A stretch of DNA of 64,000 bases from Phenylobacterium sp. Root1290 (GTDB lineage: Bacteria > Pseudomonadota > Alphaproteobacteria > Caulobacterales > Caulobacteraceae), in NCBI RefSeq assembly GCF_001425305.1, contig NZ_LMEE01000001.1, forward strand, positions 862,103-926,102, read 5' to 3'. The translations under genes and the position numbers were made by a program. This document shows positions 46,778 to 54,863 of the stretch, in pieces; within the stretch, counting starts at the first letter, position 1; each line of letters begins with the position of its first letter. The notes under the pieces were generated by a model. That model did not search any database, was not told the DNA's origin, and worked only from the letters and a program-made list of their open reading frames with translations.

Positions 46778-48127
46778 TTATTTCTTCGCCTTCTTAGCCA
46801 TCTTTGCGGCCCTGAACCTGGCCGCCCAGCCCGGCTTCTCAACCTGGGCGCTGCGCTCCAGCGCCAGGGCGTCCGGCGCGACGTCGCGCGTGATTACCGA
46901 GCCAGACCCGGTATAGGCGCCAGCGCCGATGGTGACGGGCGCGACCAGGGCCGAATTGGAACCGACGAACGCCCCCTCGCCCACATGGGTCTCGTACTTG
47001 TCGAAGCCGTCGTAGTTGCAGAAGATCGTGCCGGCCCCGAGGTTCGCCTTGGCCCCGACCGTGCCGTCTCCGAGGTAGCTCAGATGGTTGGCCTTGGCGC
47101 CCGCGCCGACCTTGACCTTCTTCACCTCGACGAAATTGCCTATGTGGGCCTCCTCCCCGATCTCCGCGCCGGGCCGCAGCCGAGCGTAGGGACCGATCAG
47201 GGCTCCGGACTTCACCTTTGCGCCTTCCAGATGGCTGAAGGCGCGGATGACCGCGCCGGTCGCGATGCTGACGCCGGGCGCGAACACCACGAACTGTTCG
47301 ATCACCGCGGCCGCCGCGATCTGAGTGTCCCAGCTGAAGTGGACGGTGTCGGGCGCCAGCATCTGCACGCCCTCGGCCAGGAAGTGCGCGCGGCGACGCT
47401 GCTGGAAGATGGCCTCGGCCTGCGAGAGCTGCATGGCGGTGTCGGTCCCCATGACCGAACTTTCCGGCGCGAAGGCGGCGCGGACCGTCGCGCCGTCGCC
47501 GTTGGCCAGGCTGACGACGCCGGTCAGGTAGTACTCCCCCTTGGCGTTGTCGTTGGTCAGCCGATCGAGCCAGCCGAACAGCTGCGCCCGGTCGGCAGCC
47601 AGCATGCCGGCATAGCAGGCGCGGACGGCCTTCTCCTGCTCGTTAGCCTCCTTGGCCTCCACAATGCGCAGCACATGGCCGTCGGCCCCGCGGATCAGGC
47701 GACCGTAGAGCAGCGGATCTGCCGGCTCGAAGCCCAGCAGAGCCAGCGGCGCGCCCTCCTCCCGCAGCTTGAACAGCGGGTCGAGATCCTCCGGCTCCAG
47801 CAACGGGCAGTCGCCGTTCACGACCAGAACATCGCCGTCGAAGTCCGCCAGCGCCGCCTTGGCCGCCAGAACCGCATGCCCGGTGCCCAGCGGCGGGTCC
47901 TGGACGGCCACGGCCGCTTCGCCCAACCGCGAGACCACCAGATCGCGCACCGCGGCGCTGTGGGTCCCCACCACGACCACGATCCGCTCGCAGCCGGTCG
48001 CCTGGACGGCGTCGATCACCCGGTCCAGCAGGGTCCGCCCGCCGACCTTGTGCAGCACCTTCGGCGTCGGCGACTTCATGCGCGTGCCCTGGCCGGCGGC
48101 CATAATCACGGCGGCGCGTCTGGTCAT
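46778..48127 (-). CDS. glmU: Bifunctional GlmU: N-acetylglucosamine-1-phosphate uridyltransferase/glucosamine-1-phosphate acetyltransferase
   Basis: This 449-residue enzyme makes UDP-GlcNAc. The N-terminal half has [11 protein letters not shown] and NGDCPLLEP (uridyltransferase); the C-terminal half is a left-handed beta helix of hexapeptide repeats, with [27 protein letters not shown] carrying the acetyl-CoA site. The last residues are Lys/Ala-rich. Divergent from gph. Confidence 0.97.
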   Translation of the reverse strand: MTRRAAVIMAAGQGTRMKSPTPKVLHKVGGRTLLDRVIDAVQATGCERIVVVVGTHSAAVRDLVVSRLGEAAVAVQDPPLGTGHAVLAAKAALADFDGDVLVVNGDCPLLEPEDLDPLFKLREEGAPLALLGFEPADPLLYGRLIRGADGHVLRIVEAKEANEQEKAVRACYAGMLAADRAQLFGWLDRLTNDNAKGEYYLTGVVSLANGDGATVRAAFAPESSVMGTDTAMQLSQAEAIFQQRRRAHFLAEGVQMLAPDTVHFSWDTQIAAAAVIEQFVVFAPGVSIATGAVIRAFSHLEGAKVKSGALIGPYARLRPGAEIGEEAHIGNFVEVKKVKVGAGAKANHLSYLGDGTVGAKANLGAGTIFCNYDGFDKYETHVGEGAFVGSNSALVAPVTIGAGAYTGSGSVITRDVAPDALALERSAQVEKPGWAARFRAAKMAKKAKK

Positions 48128-48210
48128 GGATCGGTCCTTACGAGTCGGGCGGATGTTGCAATCATGCGGCGTTTAGCCGAAACGGCGAGCGGTTTCGACG
48201 GAGCGTTTCC

Positions 48211-48924
48211 TTGGCTGACCTCAGCGCGCTGAACGGCGCCACCATCGTCTTCGATCTCGACGGGACCCTCGTGGATTCCGCGCCCGACCTGATCGGCACG
48301 CTCAACGTCATCCTGAAACAGGAAGGGATCGCGCCCCTGCCGCTCGACGAGGCGCGGCCGTTCATCGGCCATGGCGCACGTCGGCTGATCGAGCGCGGCT
48401 TCGCGGCCCAGGGCCATCCCGCCCCGGCCGAGCGGATGCCTGAGCTCTTCGAGCGCTTCATCGCCCACTACAACCAACACAGCGCCGACCTCACCCGCCC
48501 CTATCCGGGCGTGGTGGAGTGCCTGACGGCGATGAAGGCGGCCGGCGCCAGGCTGGCGGTGTGCACCAACAAGCTGACAGGGCTGTCGGTCCCGATCCTC
48601 GAAAAGCTCGATCTCGCTCGTTTCTTCGACGCCGTGATCGGCGCTGATTCCGCGCCCGCCCCGAAGCCGGACGCCCGGCACCTGACCCACACCGTCGAGG
48701 CCGCTGGCGGGCGTATCGAACGCGCGGTGATGGTCGGCGACGCCTCGACGGACGCCGGCGCAGCCCGCGCCGCCAAGGTCCCGCTGATCCTTGTCAGCTT
48801 TGGCTACACCGAGATTCCGGCGGCCGACCTCGCCCCCGACATCCTGCTCGATCACTACGATCAGATGGCAAATGCGTGCATAAGACTTCTGACCGCTTGC
48901 CCGGCGCAGAGTGAGCAGCTATAG
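48211..48924 (+). CDS. gph: Phosphoglycolate phosphatase (HAD family)
   Basis: The 237-residue HAD phosphatase starts at TTG 48211 with GGAG seven bases upstream. HAD motif I is IVFDLDGTLVDSAPD, the motif II Thr is in LAVCTNKLTG and motifs III-IV are near KPDARHLTHTVE and MVGDASTDAGAARAAKV. It removes phosphate from 2-phosphoglycolate arising from DNA repair or oxygenase activity. Its stop codon lies inside a promoter -10 element for tRNA-Val. Confidence 0.93.
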   Translation: MADLSALNGATIVFDLDGTLVDSAPDLIGTLNVILKQEGIAPLPLDEARPFIGHGARRLIERGFAAQGHPAPAERMPELFERFIAHYNQHSADLTRPYPGVVECLTAMKAAGARLAVCTNKLTGLSVPILEKLDLARFFDAVIGADSAPAPKPDARHLTHTVEAAGGRIERAVMVGDASTDAGAARAAKVPLILVSFGYTEIPAADLAPDILLDHYDQMANACIRLLTACPAQSEQL

Positions 48925-48925
48925 G
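48897..48925 (+). promoter_or_regulatory. Promoter of tRNA-Val, overlapping the 3' end of gph
   Basis: TTGCCC (48897-48902) and TATAGG (48920-48925) are 17 bases apart. The -10 hexamer contains the gph stop codon. Transcription would start near 48932, just before the tRNA. Confidence 0.65.
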
Positions 48926-48942
48926 CGCACCCTTCCTGCGGC

Positions 48943-49017
48943 GGATGCGTAGCTCAGCGGGAGAGCACCTCGTTCACACCGAGGGGGTCACAGGTTCAAT
49001 CCCTGTCGCATCCACCA
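48943..49017 (+). tRNA. tRNA-Val (anticodon CAC)
   Basis: The cloverleaf folds completely: acceptor GGATGCG pairs with CGCATCC, the D-arm is GCTC..GAGC, the anticodon stem is CCTCG/CGAGG with loop TTCACAC (anticodon CAC at 48975-48977), and the T-arm includes GGTTCAATCC. The 3' CCA is encoded. It reads GUG valine codons. Confidence 0.97.
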
Positions 49018-49095
49018 TTTTCTTCCCGCATTTTCAGCCGCGCCCAGAGACCGCAGTCATGCGGCAGCTTGCTGGGGGACGCGCACGCGTTTGCG

Positions 49096-49123
49096 CAGGG
49101 CGGCGCGGGACGCCGCCCTGTTT
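49096..49123 (+). terminator. Probable terminator downstream of tRNA-Val
   Basis: A 10-bp perfect stem (49096-49105 / 49111-49120) with a five-base loop is followed by TTTG. It lies 78 bases past the tRNA and before the convergent gene at 49153. The tract between holds no other feature. Confidence 0.65.
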
Positions 49124-49152
49124 GATCGGGGATTTGTGGACCTAGGGGCCGG

Positions 49153-49584
49153 TCAGCCGGAGTGATCGGAGACGATGCGCCAGCCGTCGGCGGTCTTGTG
49201 GAACACCAGGCTGAACAGGCCCGTGGCCTTCTCGCCATTCGGCAGGTCGAGATTGAACCTGCCGATCACGGCGGCGTAGTCGGCCCCCAGCGGATCGAAG
49301 TCGACGACCTCGGTGGAGAGCCGGGGCATGGCCTTGGGATCGGCGAAACGGGGCGCGTACATGGCCCGGATCGCGTCATAGCCCTGGATGATCTTTCCAC
49401 CGCTAACATAGTTGATTTGCGGGGCTTTTTCGTAGCTGGCCATGAAAGTGTCCAGCTCGCCGCGGCTCCAGCCGGCGCTGGCGTCGGCCAGCACCTTGGC
49501 GACGTCGTCGCGGTCGTCGGCGAGGGCCGGACCAGCCATCAGGCCTATCGTCAGGGCGATGGCGGAAACTGCGCTGAACTTCAC
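49153..49584 (-). CDS. Exported NTF2/SnoaL-like fold protein
   Basis: This 143-residue protein has a signal peptide (cleavage after ALA) and an NTF2-like domain of the DUF4440 group: VAKVLADASAGWSRGELDTFMASY and GLFSLVFHKTADGWRIVSDHS. GTG start with GGAG eight bases upstream. It is periplasmic; ligand or reaction unknown. It follows the cyclophilin gene with a 10-base gap, so the two likely form an operon. Confidence 0.88.
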   Translation of the reverse strand: MKFSAVSAIALTIGLMAGPALADDRDDVAKVLADASAGWSRGELDTFMASYEKAPQINYVSGGKIIQGYDAIRAMYAPRFADPKAMPRLSTEVVDFDPLGADYAAVIGRFNLDLPNGEKATGLFSLVFHKTADGWRIVSDHSG

Positions 49585-49594
49585 AATCGGGCTC

Positions 49595-50212
49595 CTATTT
49601 GCGCCGTATCGTCAGGATTTCGACGGGACGTTCCAGAATCTGTCCTTTTACGAACACGACCGGAGGCGGCGCGTCGGACGGTTGGGACTGGATCTTGCGG
49701 ACCACATCCATGCCCTTGGTCACCCGGCCGAAGGCGGCGTAGCCCTGGCCGTCGGGATTGCGGGCGCCGCCGAAGTCGAGGCTGGTGTTGTCGCCGACCG
49801 TGATGAAGAACTCGGAGGTCGCGGTGCCGGGACCATCGCGCGCCATCGAGATGACGCCGTCGGTATGGGAGAGGCCGGTCTGGGCGGTGGTCTCGTGGGC
49901 GATCGGCGGCAGCATCTGGCCGCGGTGAGCATCGCTGTCGACGCCGCCCTGAATCACCTGGATCGGGGCCTTGGGATTGGGGTCGGTTTCGGCCCGGACG
50001 ACGCGATAGAAGGTCGCCCCCTCAAAGCGGCCCTCGTCCACGTAGCGCAGGAAATTGGCGACGGTGACGGGCGCCTTGTCCGGATAGAGCTCCAGCTCCA
50101 CCACGCCAAGATCGGTGGTCATCACCAGCGGCGTCGGCGCCTGGGCCAGCGCCAGGCCGGCCGAGGCCAGGGTGAGGGCCGCGCCCAGCACGGCGCGTCG
50201 AACGAGCTTCAT
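49595..50212 (-). CDS. Periplasmic cyclophilin-type peptidyl-prolyl isomerase
   Basis: The protein has 205 residues from ATG 50212 (a TTG two codons earlier is less likely). It has a signal peptide ending ALAQ and a cyclophilin domain: TTDLGVVELELYPDKAPVTVANFLRYVDEG, FYRVV, MARDGPGTATSEFFI. It catalyses cis-trans isomerisation at proline in exported proteins. An insertion around residue 85-110 (GGVDSDAHRGQMLPPIAHET) departs from the short E. coli form. Confidence 0.93.
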   Translation of the reverse strand: MKLVRRAVLGAALTLASAGLALAQAPTPLVMTTDLGVVELELYPDKAPVTVANFLRYVDEGRFEGATFYRVVRAETDPNPKAPIQVIQGGVDSDAHRGQMLPPIAHETTAQTGLSHTDGVISMARDGPGTATSEFFITVGDNTSLDFGGARNPDGQGYAAFGRVTKGMDVVRKIQSQPSDAPPPVVFVKGQILERPVEILTIRRK

Positions 50213-50277
50213 GGCCAAGGCGGCCCCTCCCCTTTTTCAGTCGAGGCGCCGGCGGGTCGCCCCGCCGGCACATAGGC

Positions 50278-52494
50278 TTAGAACGCCACCCGGATGTTGG
50301 CCCCGATGGTGCGCGGCACGATGCGGATGCGCGCCTCCGGGTCGAACGGGCTGGCCGGCAGCGCGCGGATCACGCCGCGGCTGTCGAGCGCGTTGTTCGC
50401 ATAGATCGAGAACTCGACGCCCTCGTGGGTCAGGCCGGCGCGCAGGTTGACCACATTGTAGGCGTCCATCTTGCGATAGGTGGTCTGCTGCGGGCTGAAC
50501 TGCGTGAAGCGCTCGCCCATGTACTGGTAGCCAGCGTAGACGAAGGCGTCGAGGTCGTCGCTGACCGCGAAGACGTACTCGGCCGAAGCGTTGAAGGTGA
50601 ACTCGGGCACGAACGGCGCCTTGTCGCCCTTCTTGGCCTTCAGGTTGACCACGTCGGTCGACAGCTTGGAGTCGATGTAGGCGCCGCCGGCGGTGAGGCT
50701 CAGGCCGTCGATCGGGTTGGCGGTCAGCTCCAGTTCGACGCCGTCGCTGGTGGCGCCGCCGACGTTCTCGCGGAAGCCGAAGCCGCAATCCAGCGCGCGC
50801 TGGGTCTGCATGTCGTCCCAGACCAGGTGGAAGTAGGCGCCGTTGAACCGCACGCGGCCGTCGGCGAGGGAGCCCTTGCCGCCCACTTCGTAGTTCCAGA
50901 CCTTGTCGGCCGCGAAGGTGCTCGGGTCCGTCCCGGTGCGGGTGAAGTCGGCCAGCTCAGCGGCGCAGACGTCCTGCGGCACCGGGGTGTTGATGCCGCC
51001 GTAGCGGAAGCCGCGCGCGGCCTGGGCGTAGACCATGAAGTCGTCGTTCACGTCATAGGAGACGTTGAGCTTCGGGTTGTAGCCGTCTTCCTTGGAGGTG
51101 CGGCGCGGCGGGTCGCTGGGGATCGCGCCGTTGAAGAAGCCCGAGGCGTAGAGCTTGTACTTCTGCTCCCAGTTGAAGTAGCGCAGGCCGCCGGTGACGC
51201 TCCACTTGCCGATCTCGTAGCTCAGCTCGCCGAACAGGGCGTAGGTCTTCACCTCGAGGTCGTCATAGCCCCAATAGGGGTTGTCGGTCGGCGCGCCGAA
51301 GTCGTTGGAGTTGATGCCCAGCGCGGCGTCGAAGCCAGGCACCGGCACGGTGTTCAGGTAGTAGATGTCCTTCTTGTCGGCGAAGGCGCCGACCACCCAG
51401 CTGAACGGACCGTCGCCCTGCGAGGCCAGGCGGATTTCCTGAGCGAAGTAGGTGGACTCGGTGGTGTCGACCAGCGGGCTGGGCTTCACGCCCGGGAAGG
51501 CGGCCAGCAGGCCGTCCAGCGAGCGCTTGTTGACCGTGGTGCGGTCGAAATACGAGCTCGACGAAACCAGGTTGGCGAAGCCGAGGTCGTAGTTGAGGGT
51601 CAGGTTGTAGATGTCGAGCTTGTCGTCGTAGCCGTCGTTCGAGGTGTAGTCGCGGCCCAGGCCGGGCACGCGCTCCAGATCCTCGGGGCGGCCGCCGTCC
51701 TTGTAGTGGTGCTTGAAGTAGGACAGGTCGGCGGTGAAGTCGTCGGTGACCTGGAAGCGGGCCTCGACGCGGCCGCCGCGGGCCAGACCGTCATTGAGGT
51801 CCTGCTCGCCCGTCGTGACGTTGTCGATGTAGCCCGGGGTCTTGGTGTAGTAGCCCGAGGCCCGGATCGCGATGCGATCATTGACGATCGGCACGTTCAG
51901 CAGGCCCTTCAGCGAGAAGCCGTCGCCGCCTTCGTTGACGCGCGAGACGCCGTACTCGACCTTGCCGTTGAACTCGTTGAACTGCGGACGATGGGTGATC
52001 ATCCGCACGGTGCCGGTCATCGAGCCGGCGCCGTAGAGGGTGCCCTGCGGGCCGCGCAGCACTTCGACGCGCTCAAGGTCGAAGAGGGCGAGCTCGGGGT
52101 TCAGGGCGCCCATCGAGATCGGGATTTCGTCGATATAGATGCCGACGGTTTCCTGGTTCTGGGTGTCGTTGTCGTTGCCGCCGCCGTTGGTCACGCCGCG
52201 GATCGACAGACGCGTGCGGCCCGGACCGTTCTGATAGGCGGTCAGGCTGGGCACCGAGCCCAGCAGGGCGGTGTAGCTTTCGGCGCCCATGTTCTGCATG
52301 GCCTGCTCGCCGACGATGTTGATGCTCATCGGCACGTCGAGCACGCTTTCGGTGCGCTTGCGGGCGGTGACGACCAGTTCGTCGACGACCGCGGCGTCGC
52401 GCGCGGACTGCGCATAGGACGGCGCGGCGGTCAGCGCCGTCGCCGAAATCAGAACCGACGCGGCCAACAGGCGCGACTTGGTGCTCATAGCCAT
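50278..52494 (-). CDS. TonB-dependent outer-membrane receptor
   Basis: This 738-residue receptor starts at ATG 52494, placed by GGGAGGGG six bases upstream. It has a signal peptide ending SYAQ, a plug domain with DELVVTARKRTESVLDVPMS and VEVLRGPQGTLYGAGSMTG, then a 22-strand beta barrel with alternating aromatic residues and a C-terminal Phe. The ligand is unknown; no CirA/FepA-specific motifs are obvious. It is transcribed away from a repeat-containing promoter region and lies downstream of an AraC-type regulator gene. Confidence 0.93.
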   Translation of the reverse strand: MAMSTKSRLLAASVLISATALTAAPSYAQSARDAAVVDELVVTARKRTESVLDVPMSINIVGEQAMQNMGAESYTALLGSVPSLTAYQNGPGRTRLSIRGVTNGGGNDNDTQNQETVGIYIDEIPISMGALNPELALFDLERVEVLRGPQGTLYGAGSMTGTVRMITHRPQFNEFNGKVEYGVSRVNEGGDGFSLKGLLNVPIVNDRIAIRASGYYTKTPGYIDNVTTGEQDLNDGLARGGRVEARFQVTDDFTADLSYFKHHYKDGGRPEDLERVPGLGRDYTSNDGYDDKLDIYNLTLNYDLGFANLVSSSSYFDRTTVNKRSLDGLLAAFPGVKPSPLVDTTESTYFAQEIRLASQGDGPFSWVVGAFADKKDIYYLNTVPVPGFDAALGINSNDFGAPTDNPYWGYDDLEVKTYALFGELSYEIGKWSVTGGLRYFNWEQKYKLYASGFFNGAIPSDPPRRTSKEDGYNPKLNVSYDVNDDFMVYAQAARGFRYGGINTPVPQDVCAAELADFTRTGTDPSTFAADKVWNYEVGGKGSLADGRVRFNGAYFHLVWDDMQTQRALDCGFGFRENVGGATSDGVELELTANPIDGLSLTAGGAYIDSKLSTDVVNLKAKKGDKAPFVPEFTFNASAEYVFAVSDDLDAFVYAGYQYMGERFTQFSPQQTTYRKMDAYNVVNLRAGLTHEGVEFSIYANNALDSRGVIRALPASPFDPEARIRIVPRTIGANIRVAF

Positions 52495-52563
52495 AGGAAT
52501 CCCCTCCCGAATGTCAGGCGCGCGCACGACGCTCCAGACGGCGGGCGCGCAATTCGAGGCCGG

Positions 52564-52569
52564 AACATA
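52564..52569 (-). promoter_or_regulatory. Possible -10 element of the TonB receptor gene
   Basis: TATGTT on the minus strand lies 70 bases upstream of the receptor ATG. No convincing -35 element precedes it at 17 bases; the position is occupied by the proximal copy of a 21-bp direct repeat, as at activator-dependent promoters. Confidence 0.4.
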
Positions 52570-52590
52570 GGCGTGTGACGCTTCTGCGAA

Positions 52591-52625
52591 TGATGCGCCA
52601 AGCAGCCATTCTGATGCGCGATGCA
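52591..52625. promoter_or_regulatory. 21-bp-period direct repeat, candidate AraC-family operator
   Basis: TGATGCGC-N-A-N-GCA occurs at 52591-52604 and again at 52612-52625, 12 of 14 positions identical, with exactly two helical turns between starts. It lies 97-131 bases upstream of the TonB receptor start and 48 bases downstream of the end of the divergent-in-function AraC gene. AraC-family half-sites have this spacing. Confidence 0.7.
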
Positions 52626-52672
52626 ATCAGTCGCCGCAGCAGAGCAACCTGCGGTGCAGCCAGGGCGCGCCG

Positions 52673-53674
52673 CTACCTTCGGCGGAAGTCCTTGGGCGCG
52701 GCGTTGAACCGGCGGCGGAACGCGGCGGTGAAATTGGTCGGGTGTTCATAGCCGACCGATTCGGCGATCTCGGCGATGGTCATGCCGCCTTCGCGCAACA
52801 GGTCCTTGGCCAGGTCCATGCGGCGCGCCTGGCAGAAATCGAACACCGTGGTCCCGAAGGTTTCCTTGAACCCGCCCTGCAGCTTGGTGCGGTTCAGGCC
52901 CACCCGGCGGGCGAGCGCCTCGATGGTCGGCGGGTCGGCGAACTCGGTCATCAGGATCTCGCGCGCCTGATAGAGGCTGTCGCGCTCGCTGCGGCGGACC
53001 GGCGAGGCCGCGCGCGGTCCCTGCTCGCCGCTTTCGACCGAGTCGACCAGCAGGCAGAGCATCTCCATGACCTTGGCTTCGAGATAGCGCTGGCGGAGAT
53101 TGCCCTTGAACGAGGCCCCGACGATGTCGCCGACCGCGCTGTGCATGGCCGGCGTCAGCCGCATGCCCAAGTGATTGAACCCCTGCCCCGTGCGGTCGAG
53201 ATCGCGCAGCAGCTTGGGCAGTTCGTCCGGCTCCAGCCCCATGATCCGCGCCAGGTTGCCGGCGTGGAAGTGCAAGGTCAGCGAGGCCAGCCGCTCGCGG
53301 CCATGGATGTGCAGATCGTAGTCGCGCCCGGCCGGCAGGGTCAGGACCGAGGCGTAGCCCTTCTCGATCCGCACCGCATTGGGGCCGTCGTCGTGCAGGC
53401 CGATCCCGCCCGCCAGCACGAAGCGCAGGGAGACGAGGTCCTCGGGCGCGCGGATCGGCAAGGTGTAGTGGTCGTCGTAGCTGCTGTCGGCGACGCAGAC
53501 GAGCAGGTAGTCGTAGAGCCGCACGACATCCCAGTGGCCGGCGCCATGTTCGACCGGCAGCCGGGCCGAGGCCGGCGGGCCAAGCCGGGGCGAGCGCGGC
53601 CCCTCGGCCACGCGCCCGTTGAACCCGTCATAGATGTCACGAACCTCGGCGCGCGACGACAGAAGGTCGACCAT
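52673..53674 (-). CDS. AraC family transcriptional regulator
   Basis: This 333-residue regulator starts at ATG 53674 (MVDLLSSRAEV); the open frame upstream is unsupported. The N-terminal 200 residues form a ligand-binding domain of unknown ligand, and the C-terminal part has two helix-turn-helix motifs (PPTIEALARRVGLNRTKLQGGF and MTIAEIAESVGYEHPTNFTAAF). It resembles PchR-type activators that control a neighbouring TonB receptor, which lies directly downstream on the same strand. Confidence 0.92.
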   Translation of the reverse strand: MVDLLSSRAEVRDIYDGFNGRVAEGPRSPRLGPPASARLPVEHGAGHWDVVRLYDYLLVCVADSSYDDHYTLPIRAPEDLVSLRFVLAGGIGLHDDGPNAVRIEKGYASVLTLPAGRDYDLHIHGRERLASLTLHFHAGNLARIMGLEPDELPKLLRDLDRTGQGFNHLGMRLTPAMHSAVGDIVGASFKGNLRQRYLEAKVMEMLCLLVDSVESGEQGPRAASPVRRSERDSLYQAREILMTEFADPPTIEALARRVGLNRTKLQGGFKETFGTTVFDFCQARRMDLAKDLLREGGMTIAEIAESVGYEHPTNFTAAFRRRFNAAPKDFRRR

Positions 53675-53813
53675 ACCAACTCCGCGCCGACCCACTGCCC
53701 GGCGGCCGGCAAACTGTCGCACCGCAATGGAATTGTCACGACGCAGACAAGCAACCGCTGCGGGTTTGGCGAGAGATGTTACTTTCCGGGCGCGGTATGG
53801 GAGGGAGTCGACG

Positions 53814-54296
53814 ATGAGCGACCAGAATAAGCCGACGACCGGGCTCCAGTGGGGCGTGAAGCAGAGCTTCCGCAACTATGTCGGGATGACCGGCGGGACC
53901 ACCGAGGTGGGCGCGGGCGCTGAACGCACGGAAGACGGCGAGTTCGTCTTCGCCGCGACGGGCGGAAACCTGGCCCTGGACGCTGACGGCAAGCTGCAGG
54001 GCCGGGGCGCATTCACCGGCGAGGTGAAGTTCCAGGCCCACGGCGGGATGCTGTCGGTGTTCCTGGCCGACCCGGCGATCGAGGTGGACGACAAAGGCGC
54101 GGCCCTGACCGTCGCCGACACCCCTTCGCGCAATCTTCGCGTCGAGATCGCCCGGCTGGATCTGGCGGCGATGACCACCGAGCCGTCAGGCGAGATCGTC
54201 ATTCCCGTGGGCCTGTCAATCGACGGCAGCCGCCTGCTCGGCGACCACTATGCGCCGCGGACGGAGCTGGACCCGGTGCGGCTGCGGCTGGGCTAG
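53814..54296 (+). CDS. HtaA-domain protein
   Basis: The 160-residue protein starts at ATG 53814 with GGGAGGGAG upstream. Its N-terminal segment TGLQWGVKQSFRNYVGMTGG is the HtaA domain signature (PF04213), known for haem binding in corynebacteria; further strands DGEFVFAATGGNL and FQAHGGMLSVFLADPAI fit. No signal peptide is visible, so if it binds haem it would do so inside the cell. It is divergent from the AraC gene. The tail overlaps the CoaD-like gene by CTAG. Confidence 0.82.
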   Translation: MSDQNKPTTGLQWGVKQSFRNYVGMTGGTTEVGAGAERTEDGEFVFAATGGNLALDADGKLQGRGAFTGEVKFQAHGGMLSVFLADPAIEVDDKGAALTVADTPSRNLRVEIARLDLAAMTTEPSGEIVIPVGLSIDGSRLLGDHYAPRTELDPVRLRLG

Positions 54297-54832
54297 GCTC
54301 CGCGCTGAGCCCGCTCGCCGAACTTGGCCCGCAGGGCCCGTTCGACGCTTGGGGTGACCAGCCAGTCGACGTCCTCGCCGAGGCTGGCCAGTTCGCGCGC
54401 GGTGCTGGAGCTGACGTGCAGGAAGGTCTCGCGGCAGATGATGTGGATCATCGGCATGTTCGGCTCCAGGCGGCCGAGGATGCCGTGATAGCGGAACTCG
54501 TCGTCGAAGTCTGACGACTGGCGCAGGCCGCGGACGATGTGGGTGGCGCCGATGCGGTGGGCGTACTTGATGACGCTCTCGCCCTCGAAGGCGCCGACCT
54601 CGACCTGAGGCGGCAGCTCGCGCGGGCCGCCCAATTCGAGGTCCATCACCGACTGACGGATAAGGTCCAGGCGTTCCTCGGTGTTGAACAGGCCGCTCTT
54701 CAGCGGATTGACCCCGACCGCCACGTGCACGACGTCGAAGGTCAGCAGCGCTTTCTGGATGATGTCGAGGTGACCAAGGGTGATCGGGTCGAAGGAGCCG
54801 GCATAGATGGCCCTGGTGCGCGTGGGCTTCAT
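54293..54832 (-). CDS. coaD: Pantetheine-phosphate adenylyltransferase (CoaD-like)
   Basis: This 179-residue nucleotidyltransferase carries the CoaD hallmarks: AGSFDPITLGHLDII near the N-terminus and RGLRQSSDFDDEF near residue 90. The final motif is VSSSTARELA, closer to gamma-proteobacterial ISSS than to the IASKLVKE form I recall for alphaproteobacterial CoaD. It could be a second paralogue rather than the main enzyme. The reaction adenylates 4'-phosphopantetheine with ATP. Confidence 0.82.
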   Translation of the reverse strand: MKPTRTRAIYAGSFDPITLGHLDIIQKALLTFDVVHVAVGVNPLKSGLFNTEERLDLIRQSVMDLELGGPRELPPQVEVGAFEGESVIKYAHRIGATHIVRGLRQSSDFDDEFRYHGILGRLEPNMPMIHIICRETFLHVSSSTARELASLGEDVDWLVTPSVERALRAKFGERAQRGA

Positions 54833-54863
54833 GCGCCCATTGGTCCTGCGCACGCCTTTCCCG

